NCBI GenBank assembly: GCA_965140735.1
Contig: OZ223306.1
Span: forward strand, 496,001 to 560,000
Source of the DNA: Fusibacter_A sp965140735
Lineage (GTDB): Bacteria > Bacillota > Clostridia > Peptostreptococcales > Acidaminobacteraceae
Reading direction: 5' to 3'
DNA: 64,000 nt
Both the position numbers and the translations under genes were made by a program. The notes beneath the pieces were generated by a model. That model saw only the letters and a list, made by a program, of their open reading frames with translations, was not told where the DNA came from and did no database searches. This document shows, in pieces, positions 56,000 through 64,000 of this stretch (the stretch's first letter is position 1; the number at the start of each line of letters is the position of its first letter).

Positions 56000-56167
56000 A
56001 CCGCCATCTCCCCTAAAATAGTTTGAACATATTATATAGTATCAAATTACAAGTTGTTTGTAAATTACATTTTTTTTACAGCTTCTATTTATTTTGAAAT
56101 TTATTGATTTTAAAAATGAGAGAAACATAATGTAAAAGATTCTATGAGTGCCATAGGATGTTTTTTT

Positions 56168-56176
56168 TGATATAAT
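56168..56176 (+). promoter_or_regulatory. Extended -10 promoter of the orphan lipoprotein gene
   Basis: TGATATAAT preceded by a run of T; no clear -35. Start of transcription near 56183. Confidence 0.5.
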
Positions 56177-56216
56177 TGATAAGAGATTCTAGTGGTGATA
56201 AAATAAGGGGCAATAG

Positions 56217-57233
56217 ATGAGAAAAAGAAGCGTTATAGTTATTTTATTAAGTTTATTATGCTTGACTTCGTGCAATAATCAAGAGGAACACATTAGTTAT
56301 AATTTAGAGCTCATGTCCTATATGACATCAAAACCTGCCAGTTATTATGGAGAAGGTGAGTATTATCATGAAATTCAAAAGATTGAACAAGAGGCACTTA
56401 ACGATCAACGTTTAGTTGTGGCCTCTGGAGAAATTAAGGATAATTCTATAGGCAATACACATGTTGATTATACTTTTAACTATCAATTTTTAGTGACAGA
56501 TCAAAGTGTTTTTCAGACGCTGGATAACAGCAGATTAAATGATTCTAATTTCAAGGAGATTGAACTGTTGCGTCTGCCACTTGAGCTGGGAAATATATGG
56601 ATTTTTGATGCCGTAATGTTCAACAATAAGACCACAAAAATGACGGCTGAGATCGTGTATGTAAGTGATTCACTTGATGAAATTAAGGTTAAATATACGG
56701 CCAAGGATTATAGTGCATTTAGGGTCTTTAAAAAAGAGCTTGGTGTGACAGACTTTACTAAAGAAATTGCGTATAAAGATGTAAAAGCAATAAGTGGCTT
56801 TCACTTAGAACAGAATGAGAAAACATCAGAAACTGATTTGTCTAAGTCTGAAGCTAAAGTTAATGAAATTCAAAATGAGGAAAGTCTTTTTAATGATATT
56901 TCAGAAGTGACAGCTCATCAGGATGAATATGATTTGATTTTGGGTTTCAATCAGAATTATGAGAAAAAAATAAAATTAGAAGATCAAAAATTAACAGAAT
57001 ATGTGATGCCAGAATCGCCAGCAAGTGAAAAAATCAACGCTTTAAAAGCAGTAGATGTTGGCACTTTTAACTTTATAAAATTTAAAATTGATTCTAGGTT
57101 AGAGACAGATGATGCGGTTATTTTAGAAGTTGTGGAAATGTATGACCTTGGAGATAATCAATCTATTATGAATACAGTGAAATATACGTTAAAAGACTAT
57201 GGCGATCGTTTGATGATTTATAATTTTGAATAG
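56217..57233 (+). CDS. Putative lipoprotein of unknown function
   Basis: A 338-residue protein with an N-terminal signal and lipobox LTSC (C19). The mature part contains two similar beta-rich halves: DYTFNYQFLVTDQSVFQTLDNS...RLPLELGNIWIFDAVMFNNKTTKMTAEIVYVS and, after a charged linker (~200-245), AVDVGTFNFIKFKIDSRLETDDAVILEVVEMYDLG...VKYTLKDYGDRLMIYNFE. I do not recognise a family. AAGGGGC precedes ATG. Lies alone, convergent to a diguanylate cyclase gene. Confidence 0.75.
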   Translation: MRKRSVIVILLSLLCLTSCNNQEEHISYNLELMSYMTSKPASYYGEGEYYHEIQKIEQEALNDQRLVVASGEIKDNSIGNTHVDYTFNYQFLVTDQSVFQTLDNSRLNDSNFKEIELLRLPLELGNIWIFDAVMFNNKTTKMTAEIVYVSDSLDEIKVKYTAKDYSAFRVFKKELGVTDFTKEIAYKDVKAISGFHLEQNEKTSETDLSKSEAKVNEIQNEESLFNDISEVTAHQDEYDLILGFNQNYEKKIKLEDQKLTEYVMPESPASEKINALKAVDVGTFNFIKFKIDSRLETDDAVILEVVEMYDLGDNQSIMNTVKYTLKDYGDRLMIYNFE

Positions 57234-57274
57234 AAAACCCCACTATTGTTGTGCTTAAGCAGCCATAGTGGGGT
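57232..57274 (-). terminator. Terminator for the diguanylate cyclase gene (also serves the lipoprotein gene)
   Basis: A 10-bp stem ACCCCACTAT (57237-57246) / ATAGTGGGGT (57265-57274), reinforced by inner TGCTTAAGCA. Four T follow on the minus strand; the plus side has CATTTATTT. Confidence 0.75.
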
Positions 57275-57286
57275 CATTTATTTGCT

Positions 57287-58465
57287 TTATCCTTTTGTGA
57301 AGACATTGCCCTTGTACTTAACTTGATTTCGGCCAGATTCCTTAGCAGCATATAAGCCTTGGTCTGCAATTTCTAAGAGTGAAGAAAAACTTTTCCCATC
57401 GTATGGGTAAGTGGCTATTCCCATTGATATCGTAAATTGGGGCGCAGATTTATTTTGAATTTCAAGACGCATTCTCTCTGCAATTTCAAGTGCTGCAGGC
57501 GCATTTATATGAGGCATTACAAGCACAAATTCATCGCCACCGTATCTGCCTAAAAAATCAGTTTTACGATTGTTAATCATAAAGGAATAGGAAAGATATT
57601 TAAGACATTCATCACCAACCATGTGCCCTTTTGTATCATTGATGGTCTTAAACTTATCAATATCAAACATTGCAATGGAAAAAATTTTAACAGAAGGATC
57701 ATTCACTAAATCACTGATTACAGATGTAAGACCATTTCTATTCAACGCTTTAGTCATTGGATCCTTTTGAGATTTTTCTTTGATGTGTTCAACTTTATCT
57801 GCCATAACAGAGGTCCGCTTTTTAGCTTCAAACTCGACAGATCTCTCAAATTTCTTTTCTAGATCAGAGAGTCGAGTATCTAGAGATGTACGTGACTTTC
57901 TATAGAATTTAAGTAAAATAATAATTTCTGAAAGTTGAAAAACAGCATAAATCAATAAGCCAAAATTAATTAAAAAATAAGTGTGTCCAAAACTTAAAAT
58001 GATGACGCCTATAAGGGATACAAGATAAATTTCAGAAATTTCTTTATGCAGTGGTGTTTTATATTGACTGTAATTTCGGAATTGAATGAGTATGATTGTA
58101 CCAATCAATAAGATATTTGCAACATCTAAAAATTGAACTGGAATCATTATGTTGAATTGAACGAGAAGAAGCAGAGCAATACTCAAAACATAGGCTAATA
58201 AGTGAGCGACATTATTATCGATGACTCTATTGAGTGTCATTGATAATGCTTGAGCAGAAAATAATATAAATAATGCAAGTTTATAGACATAAAAATCACT
58301 GAAAAGCAATGCTAAATTGGACGTCGCAATAACTGCAATGAATGGGATGACATCAAAATATTTTGCTTTGGCAAGTTTATCACTACTGCCGTAAACAAAG
58401 ACGTTAAAAAAATAAGAAAGTAAAAAAAGCGAAGCGCTTATGTGTAAAATATTAATCCTCTCCAT
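57287..58465 (-). CDS. Membrane-bound diguanylate cyclase (GGDEF)
   Basis: 392 residues. The N-terminal ~195 residues hold six to seven hydrophobic helices resembling a MASE-type membrane sensor, then a short coiled coil (DLEKKFERSVEFEAKKRT) and a GGDEF domain ending near 388. The active site is GRYGGDEFVLV, intact; an RxxD inhibitory site (RKTD) lies five residues before it. FDIDKFKTINDTKGHMVGDECL is present. It should make c-di-GMP with product inhibition. No effector or phosphodiesterase gene lies in the window. Confidence 0.92.
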   Translation of the reverse strand: MERINILHISASLFLLSYFFNVFVYGSSDKLAKAKYFDVIPFIAVIATSNLALLFSDFYVYKLALFILFSAQALSMTLNRVIDNNVAHLLAYVLSIALLLLVQFNIMIPVQFLDVANILLIGTIILIQFRNYSQYKTPLHKEISEIYLVSLIGVIILSFGHTYFLINFGLLIYAVFQLSEIIILLKFYRKSRTSLDTRLSDLEKKFERSVEFEAKKRTSVMADKVEHIKEKSQKDPMTKALNRNGLTSVISDLVNDPSVKIFSIAMFDIDKFKTINDTKGHMVGDECLKYLSYSFMINNRKTDFLGRYGGDEFVLVMPHINAPAALEIAERMRLEIQNKSAPQFTISMGIATYPYDGKSFSSLLEIADQGLYAAKESGRNQVKYKGNVFTKG

Positions 58466-58659
58466 CTAATGCCTCCTAGTATATGAATGCTATAGCATAA
58501 TAGTATAAGAAAAGTCTTAAAATATCAATGTTATATTTTGACTTAATGGATGGCATATATTATAATTTATATGATAAAAACCGTTAAATATAAACAAATG
58601 GTTGCGTTTAAAGATAGACCCTTTAAAATTGAGGTATATAGTAAAAATTGGAGGAAGAT

Positions 58660-60051
58660 ATGGAATCAGTACTAATAAGGGCAATTTATAATAATCCAGA
58701 GCAATATGCTGGAAAACCAATTCAAGTCTCTGGTTGGATCAGGACAAGTAGAGCATCTAAAGCATTTGGTTTCATTGAACTCAATGATGGCAGTTTTTTT
58801 AAGAATATACAGATTGTGTTTGAAGAAAACTTAAGCAATTTTGATGAAGTTGCAAAGCTTTCTATTGCATCTGCAATCATTGTTAAAGGCGAACTGGTTT
58901 TAACACCAGATGCAAAACAACCCTTTGAAATCAAAGCTTCAGAAGTTGTGGTAGAAGGCTTTTCGACACCTGAGTATCCACTTCAAAAGAAGAGACACAC
59001 AATGGAGTATTTGCGAACAATAGCGCATTTAAGACCTAGAAGCAATACTTTCTCAGCTGTATTTAGAGTGAGATCGGTGGCAGCATATGCGTTTCATAAA
59101 TTTTTTCAAGATAGAGGATTTGTTTATGTCCATACGCCAATTGTAACTGGTAGCGATGCAGAGGGTGCTGGTGAAATGTTCAAAGTAACGACATTAGACT
59201 TTGACAATGTGCCAAGAACTGAATCGGGTAAAATTGATTATACTGAAGATTTTTTTGGAAAAGAAACAAATTTAACCGTGAGTGGACAGCTTGAAGCTGA
59301 AACTTTTGCACTTGCATTTAGAGAAGTTTATACTTTTGGTCCAACTTTCCGTGCTGAGAACTCAAATACTAAAAGACATGCTGCTGAGTTTTGGATGATT
59401 GAGCCTGAAATTGCCTTTGCAGATTTAAGTGATAACATGTCTTTAGCAGAAGATATGGTTAAATATGTTATTTCATATGTTATGGAAAAATGTCCAGAAG
59501 AAATGGAATTCTTTAACACTAGAATTGATAAAGGCTTATTAGAACGCCTAAATCATGTGGCGACATCTGATTTTGCTAGAGTAACTTATACTGAAGCTGT
59601 AGAAGCTTTAAAGAAATCGGGTGTGACGTTTGAATATCCTGTATTCTGGGGGGCTGATCTACAGACAGAACACGAACGCTATTTGACTGAAGAGGTTTAC
59701 AAGAGACCAGTGTTTGTAATAGACTATCCAAAAGAAATAAAATCTTTCTATATGCGCATCAATGACGATCAGAAAACAGTTGCAGCAATGGATCTTTTAG
59801 TTCCTGGTGTGGGTGAACTCATTGGCGGTTCTCAAAGAGAAGAGAGAATGGACGTTTTGCTAAGTAGAATTAATGAACTCGGTCTTAATGAAGAAGATTA
59901 TTGGTGGTATCTTGAACTCAGAAAATATGGTGGTACAAGACATGCTGGTTATGGCTTAGGTTTTGAACGCATGATTATGTACTTAACAGGTATGGGGAAT
60001 ATAAGAGATGTTATTCCATTCCCTAGAACTGTTAAAAATGCAGAATTCTAG
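58660..60051 (+). CDS. asnS: Asparaginyl-tRNA synthetase
   Basis: Class IIb synthetase of 463 residues. N-terminal OB fold (IQVSGWIRTSRASKAFGFIELNDGS), motif 2 region TFGPTFRAENSNTKRHAAEFWMIEPEIAF, motif 3 GYGLGFERMIMYLTG. The YLRTIAHLRPRSNTF and GSDAEGAGEMF segments are of the Asn rather than Asp type. ATG 58660 follows GGAGG by 5 bases; TTG 58648 lies within the site. No T-box leader is present, unlike argS. Confidence 0.96.
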   Translation: MESVLIRAIYNNPEQYAGKPIQVSGWIRTSRASKAFGFIELNDGSFFKNIQIVFEENLSNFDEVAKLSIASAIIVKGELVLTPDAKQPFEIKASEVVVEGFSTPEYPLQKKRHTMEYLRTIAHLRPRSNTFSAVFRVRSVAAYAFHKFFQDRGFVYVHTPIVTGSDAEGAGEMFKVTTLDFDNVPRTESGKIDYTEDFFGKETNLTVSGQLEAETFALAFREVYTFGPTFRAENSNTKRHAAEFWMIEPEIAFADLSDNMSLAEDMVKYVISYVMEKCPEEMEFFNTRIDKGLLERLNHVATSDFARVTYTEAVEALKKSGVTFEYPVFWGADLQTEHERYLTEEVYKRPVFVIDYPKEIKSFYMRINDDQKTVAAMDLLVPGVGELIGGSQREERMDVLLSRINELGLNEEDYWWYLELRKYGGTRHAGYGLGFERMIMYLTGMGNIRDVIPFPRTVKNAEF

Positions 60052-60059
60052 AGAAAAAT

Positions 60060-60112
60060 ATAAGAGCAATAATGACCCCTTGTTATGTGGCGTTGTTACT
60101 GCTCTTATTTTA
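60060..60112 (+). terminator. Terminator after asnS
   Basis: Stem ATAAGAGCA/TGCTCTTAT with an inner partly paired segment, followed by TTTTATT. Confidence 0.8.
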
Positions 60113-60270
60113 TTATAAATAACGCATTTTGTGTTCTCTTGCATATCGGATGAGTGCTTACTATAACGACTCAACAATGGTAAATGTGTCTATTTTATAA
60201 AATAATGATTTTTCCCCCCATAAAAAGTGTATATATTAATAGGAGTATAAATATGTGGAGGTGAAAGTAT

Positions 60271-62223
60271 ATGAAATGTAGCAATAAATGTCTAATCAAT
60301 ATGATCTTAATAATTTTATTGGTTATAGCGAGTATGATACAACTCCACAGCGCATATGAACAAGAGATGTCTGAAATTAATTTAAGAAGTATTTATATTT
60401 CCAAAAATTTAGATAAACTTATGGTTTCGTCCATTCAAGAACTCGAATTATTAGGCACTCAAGTAACAAACATTATGTCGAATTATCAACATGAATACAA
60501 AGAAAAGTTGTATAGAGAGGGTGCAAATTATGAGGTTACAGGCAGGCCAGTATCTTTATTGGGTGTTAGTAAAGATAAAGCACTAGATCAAAAAACAAAA
60601 GCAGAAATTGCTAATATTTTGACTTTTGATTCTGCCTTTGTTCAGATCAAACAGAACTTATCCAATATTGAATGGATTTATTATTTGTCTCAAAATAATT
60701 TTATCACGATTTTCCCTAAAACAGTTTATAAGGCTGATACAGTCATCCCGGCAACCTATGATTTTGAATTCTATCAGATTGTAACACCAGAGTTGAACCC
60801 AGAAAAAAAAATTAAATTCACAAAAGTTTACGAGGATCAATTGGGAAAGGGGACTATGATAACGATTTCATTTCCTATTTACAATAAAGAACAATTCATG
60901 GGAGCATTGTCTATTGACTACACCTTAGAAGGCCTATCTGATTTAATAAAATATGAATCAAATTCTATCATGAACTATGTCCTCGTAAGTGAATATGATC
61001 AGGTTATAGCAACGAATAATAGTGCTAATGAAAGTGACTATAAAACATCCAATGAATATTTGAACTCTAGATTTGGAATTGATTTAAAAGAAGTTAAAAG
61101 AGAAAAAGAAAAGATTTTTACAAATGGAGACTATTTTATTACGATTTTGCCACTTGAAAATGTACCTTTTGACGTCTATGTCATCGTGAATAGGATGACC
61201 TTTTATGTCATAATAGCAAGTAAAATATTGCCAATTATTATTTCTTTAGTAGGTATAATTGTCATTTTAAGTCTTTATTTCAAAACTGTAAATATTAACG
61301 ATTCACTGGAAAAAAGTGAAAGAAAATTTAAACATGTATTTGATCAGTCGGCCTCGTATGCGGTTATTTTAGATTCGAGTGGAAAGGTTATCTATGCGAA
61401 TCAGCAGTCTTTAAATATGATCGGTAAAAGAATAGATGATATTAGGGGCTTATATTTTTCTAAAGCAATGTGGTGGTCGCATAAGTCAGAGTTAAAATCA
61501 TTTATTGATGAAGCGATTCACGAAGTTATGAATGGTGTTTTTATTAAAAAAGATGTGGTTTTAGTAGATGTTCAAAAGAAAGAACATGTATATACTTTAT
61601 CAATGTTTGGGATTAGAGATGATCTTGGAAATTTAGATTACATTGCAACAACAGGCAATGAAATAACGGATCGGATAGAAATGGAGAGCAGGCTGGAAGG
61701 CTTATCTAAGACTGATTTGTTAACTCAAACGCTCAATCGAAGAGGTATGTATGAAATTTTAGATCAAAGTGTCAGCCTTTACAAGAGGAAACAAACACCG
61801 TTTGTCGTGCTCATATGTGATATTGATTTCTTTAAAAATGTAAATGATACGTATGGGCATATGGTTGGTGATGAAATTTTATCAGGGCTTGTCTTGTTGC
61901 TTAAAAAATCAGCAAGGCCTTATGATGTGGTTGGTAGATGGGGTGGTGAAGAGTTCACCATATTGTTAAAAAATACAACAGAAGAGGAAGGCATATTCGT
62001 TGCAGAGCGCATAAGAAAAGCGGTTTCACAACATCCTTTTAAGAGTGATCTCACACAACATGTCATCTATATTAGTTTGACAATAGGCATGAAGTCATAT
62101 GAACCAGATTATGACATTAGACAAGTCTTAAAAATGGCTGATGATGCTTTATACCATGGCAAGAACAATGGAAGAAACCAAGTGGTCAACTACGAAAAAA
62201 TGATGAGTAGAAATGGCGCATAG
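60271..62223 (+). CDS. Sensory diguanylate cyclase: external sensor, PAS, GGDEF
   Basis: 650 residues. TM1 (~9-25), an external PDC/Cache-like domain of ~280 residues (IEWIYYLSQNNFITIFPKTVYKA ... GTMITISFPIYNKEQFMGALSIDYTLEGL), TM2 (~311-336), a PAS domain (~350-470: FKHVFDQSASYAVILDSSGKVIYANQQSLNMIG), then GGDEF from ~490. The active site is GRWGGEEFTILL; RxxD (RPYD) five residues earlier is the inhibitory site. Makes c-di-GMP in response to an external ligand, unidentified. A GGAGGTG site precedes ATG. Confidence 0.93.
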   Translation: MKCSNKCLINMILIILLVIASMIQLHSAYEQEMSEINLRSIYISKNLDKLMVSSIQELELLGTQVTNIMSNYQHEYKEKLYREGANYEVTGRPVSLLGVSKDKALDQKTKAEIANILTFDSAFVQIKQNLSNIEWIYYLSQNNFITIFPKTVYKADTVIPATYDFEFYQIVTPELNPEKKIKFTKVYEDQLGKGTMITISFPIYNKEQFMGALSIDYTLEGLSDLIKYESNSIMNYVLVSEYDQVIATNNSANESDYKTSNEYLNSRFGIDLKEVKREKEKIFTNGDYFITILPLENVPFDVYVIVNRMTFYVIIASKILPIIISLVGIIVILSLYFKTVNINDSLEKSERKFKHVFDQSASYAVILDSSGKVIYANQQSLNMIGKRIDDIRGLYFSKAMWWSHKSELKSFIDEAIHEVMNGVFIKKDVVLVDVQKKEHVYTLSMFGIRDDLGNLDYIATTGNEITDRIEMESRLEGLSKTDLLTQTLNRRGMYEILDQSVSLYKRKQTPFVVLICDIDFFKNVNDTYGHMVGDEILSGLVLLLKKSARPYDVVGRWGGEEFTILLKNTTEEEGIFVAERIRKAVSQHPFKSDLTQHVIYISLTIGMKSYEPDYDIRQVLKMADDALYHGKNNGRNQVVNYEKMMSRNGA

Positions 62224-62348
62224 AAAAGAAAATAGGTTTTGGGTTGAGTATTGCTCAGGATATTATTGTCAATAAATATAGGGGACAGATTGATGTCTGA
62301 AGTGGGCAAAAGTTCTACTTTTGCAATAATCATGAGCAGAGGTGATTT

Positions 62349-63101
62349 ATGATTGTAAAGACGAAGATGGAACAGGATGCGTTGATGTACGTTGGAAAAA
62401 TAGTTGCTGAAGCTAGAGATGTTATGGTGGCTAGTGCTAGGGTTGGCATAACAACCAAAGAACTTGATGAAATTGGTGGGAGCATACTCAAGAAATATGG
62501 TGCGAAATCAGCGCCGATAACGGACTATAATTTTCCCGGATATACTTGTATCAGTGTGAACCAGACTGCAGCACATGGCATTCCAGATCAATATAAACTG
62601 AAAAAAGGTGATATGGTCAATTTTGATGTTTCAGCAGTTTATAACGGATTCTATGCGGATACAGGAAAAAGTATCGTAGTAGGCGAGAAAAATGAGTCTC
62701 AATCATTGAAAGAGACTCTGTGTTGTGTTGCTTATGAAGCTTTATTTGCAGGTATATCCGAAGCAAAGCCAGGTCATCGAATTAATGATATTGGAAAAGT
62801 CATATTTGAAACGGCCAGTGCAAGAGGGTTAAAAGTAATCATGAATTTGACTGGTCATGGTATTGGAAAGGCATTACATGAGAATCCTCAAGCTATATCT
62901 AACTATTACAGTAAAAGTGAAGATGAGAAAATTGAACTTGGTCAAGTGCTTGCTATTGAAACTTTTATTTCTAATAATTCTAACATGGTTAGAGAGAGTT
63001 CCGATGGATGGGCCTTAAAAACAACTGATGGTGGTTTAGTCGCTCAATTTGAACACACGATCATTGTTCAAAAGGATGGTCCAATTATTACGACGCTTTA
63101 A
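62349..63101 (+). CDS. map: Methionine aminopeptidase, type I
   Basis: Removes N-terminal Met from new proteins. The 250-residue enzyme has the five metal ligands in order: Asp in NFDVSAVYNGFYADTGKS (two), His in LTGHGIGKALHENP, Glu in AIETFIS and Glu in AQFEHTIIV. It lacks the N-terminal zinc extension. AGAGGTGA precedes ATG. It is not in the usual ribosomal-protein (adk-map-infA) context, so it may be an extra copy. Confidence 0.95.
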   Translation: MIVKTKMEQDALMYVGKIVAEARDVMVASARVGITTKELDEIGGSILKKYGAKSAPITDYNFPGYTCISVNQTAAHGIPDQYKLKKGDMVNFDVSAVYNGFYADTGKSIVVGEKNESQSLKETLCCVAYEALFAGISEAKPGHRINDIGKVIFETASARGLKVIMNLTGHGIGKALHENPQAISNYYSKSEDEKIELGQVLAIETFISNNSNMVRESSDGWALKTTDGGLVAQFEHTIIVQKDGPIITTL

Positions 63102-63110
63102 ATCTACACT

Positions 63111-63785
63111 CTAAGCTTCATCATCTGCTCTTTTAAGTTCAACTTTTATAATACCCACCAAGGACTCTAATTGGTGCATAATATCTATGTTTTTGATGCC
63201 ATAAGGCGGAATATAATCAATTTCAATGATGGTATGGTTGGCGTTTTCCTCATGAGAAAGTGTCACTTTATTAATACGACAGTTGTATTCTCCAAGTATT
63301 AATGTGATTGTTCCAAGACGTCCTGGTGCTTCATCTGTATAGACGAGTAGGGTGAAGAGACGTTTTGCTCTTGTAAGTTTTTTTTCGATTTGAGAAAATG
63401 TTTTGAGTGTTACAAGCATTATAAATGCAGTAACTAAAGCGATCAAATAGTATCCAGCGCCTACCACTAAACCGATACAAGCAATGGACCACAGGCTAGC
63501 TGCGGTGGTTAGACCTTTCACGGTAGGCCCTTCCTTGATGATTGTACCAGCACCTAAAAAACCGATACCACTGATAACTTGGGCACCAAGTCTGGTTGGA
63601 TCCATGTTAACATTAGTTGCTGCTAATAAGAGATTGACATCCATCACGATGGCTGAAGCAACACACACTAAAATATGCGTTCTAAACCCTGCAGGTCTGT
63701 TGATAACTTCACGTTCAAAGCCAATAAGACCTCCTATGAAGGTTGCAAAGAGTATTTTAATGATGGATTCATAGTATAATGTCAT
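63111..63785 (-). CDS. MgtC/SapB-family membrane protein
   Basis: 224 residues: four to five N-terminal helices with GGLIGFEREVINRPAGFRTHILVCVASA and GAQVISGIGFLGAGTIIKEGPTVKGLTTAASLWSIACIGLVVGAG, the MgtC signature including the conserved Asp/Glu of helix 2-3. The C-terminal ~80 residues form a small ACT-like soluble domain. Linked to Mg limitation or acid stress in other bacteria; transport role unproven. Convergent with map, 9 bases apart. Confidence 0.92.
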   Translation of the reverse strand: MTLYYESIIKILFATFIGGLIGFEREVINRPAGFRTHILVCVASAIVMDVNLLLAATNVNMDPTRLGAQVISGIGFLGAGTIIKEGPTVKGLTTAASLWSIACIGLVVGAGYYLIALVTAFIMLVTLKTFSQIEKKLTRAKRLFTLLVYTDEAPGRLGTITLILGEYNCRINKVTLSHEENANHTIIEIDYIPPYGIKNIDIMHQLESLVGIIKVELKRADDEA

Positions 63786-63870
63786 AAAGCCCCCTAATAA
63801 AAAATAAAAAAAAGAAAGTATAAAACTTATTATACTATTATTCGTACACTAAATAAAGAAGGAGACGTAA

Positions 63871-64000
63871 ATGAATTTGAAATATATTTTTGTTGCAATG
63901 ACGATTATTAACGCGATGAGTTTCATTATGTATGGACTAGATAAGTATTTTGCTGTTAAAGGAAAATGGCGTATACGTGAAGTCACCCTGCTCAGTATGT
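63871..64000 (+). CDS. DUF1294 membrane protein, N-terminal part (cut by window edge)
   Basis: Starts at ATG 63871 behind AAGGAG and runs off the window after 43 codons. The first helix followed by MYGLDKYFAVKGKWRIREVTLL matches the DUF1294 signature (G-D-K...A..G.WRI.E..LL). Small inner-membrane protein of unknown function. Confidence 0.8.
   Translation, partial: MNLKYIFVAMTIINAMSFIMYGLDKYFAVKGKWRIREVTLLSM

Overview
The window is a 64 kb piece of a low-GC Gram-positive chromosome, most likely an anaerobic, amino-acid-fermenting Clostridia member. The evidence is three T-box leaders, a cobalamin riboswitch, strong AGGAGG ribosome sites, consensus TTGACA/TATAAT promoters, indolepyruvate:ferredoxin oxidoreductase with a phosphotransacylase, the 16S anti-Shine-Dalgarno tail and the protein families. 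Genus cannot be fixed from reading alone; a Fusibacter/Acidaminobacter-like lineage is only a guess. I saw no phage, transposase, plasmid or CRISPR array, so this reads as core chromosome.

Layout. 1-2.6 kb: 5-oxoprolinase pxpABC behind an unidentified cut gene. 2.6-7.3 kb: rhomboid protease (minus), T-box(Arg)-argS, a beta-propeller lipoprotein, and a degenerate receiver-domain protein. 7.4-12.3 kb: T-box(Leu)-leuACDB plus an alkyltransferase-like (ATL) gene. 12.4-14.1 kb: T-box(Ile)-threonine ammonia-lyase on the minus strand. 14.1-17.4 kb: histidine kinase, response regulator, a secreted DUF2680 protein and an unknown gene (all minus). 17.5-21.3 kb: radical SAM, NAD kinase and TPR protein. 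21.5-24.8 kb: ptb-iorA-iorB. 25.2-32.1 kb: tandem promoters, 16S-tRNA(Ala)-23S-5S and eleven further tRNAs in two partly duplicated blocks. 32.3-33.6 kb: small membrane protein and an APH-fold kinase. 33.7-37.7 kb (minus): ACT regulator-hom-thrB-lysC. 37.9-48.5 kb: peroxiredoxin, then a cobalamin riboswitch in front of a ten-gene operon for late cobalamin synthesis and corrinoid uptake (cobQ, cbiB, cobD-like, btuF, btuC, btuD, cobU, cobS, cbiA). 48.6-53.5 kb: ZIP transporter, NDH-2/DoxX fusion, NusG-II protein, Gx transporter and polyprenyl synthase. 53.5-64 kb: fRMsr-like GAF protein, MFS transporter, greA, orphan lipoprotein, two diguanylate cyclases around asnS, map, mgtC and a cut DUF1294 gene.

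How it works together. Amino-acid supply is controlled by uncharged tRNA: Arg, Leu and Ile T-boxes carry specifier codons (CGC, CTC, ATC) that match their genes. The IOR/phosphotransacylase cluster would turn aryl-2-oxo acids into acyl-phosphates for ATP. The cobalamin operon is switched off by its product.

Most interesting non-standard signals: (1) a ~100-bp repeat with inverted ends, present three times, always directly after the terminator of a riboregulator and always in the same sense as the downstream gene, with wobble-preserving changes in an internal stem; (2) a two-component system next to a secreted glycine-rich DUF2680 protein, where the kinase's external loop carries the same Gly-Met-Gly composition and the secreted gene has an 11-bp-spaced direct repeat ahead of its -10; (3) a receiver domain lacking the phosphorylated Asp; (4) tandem palindromes in front of an MFS transporter. 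I found no clear evidence of an entirely new multi-gene system; the first two are the best leads.
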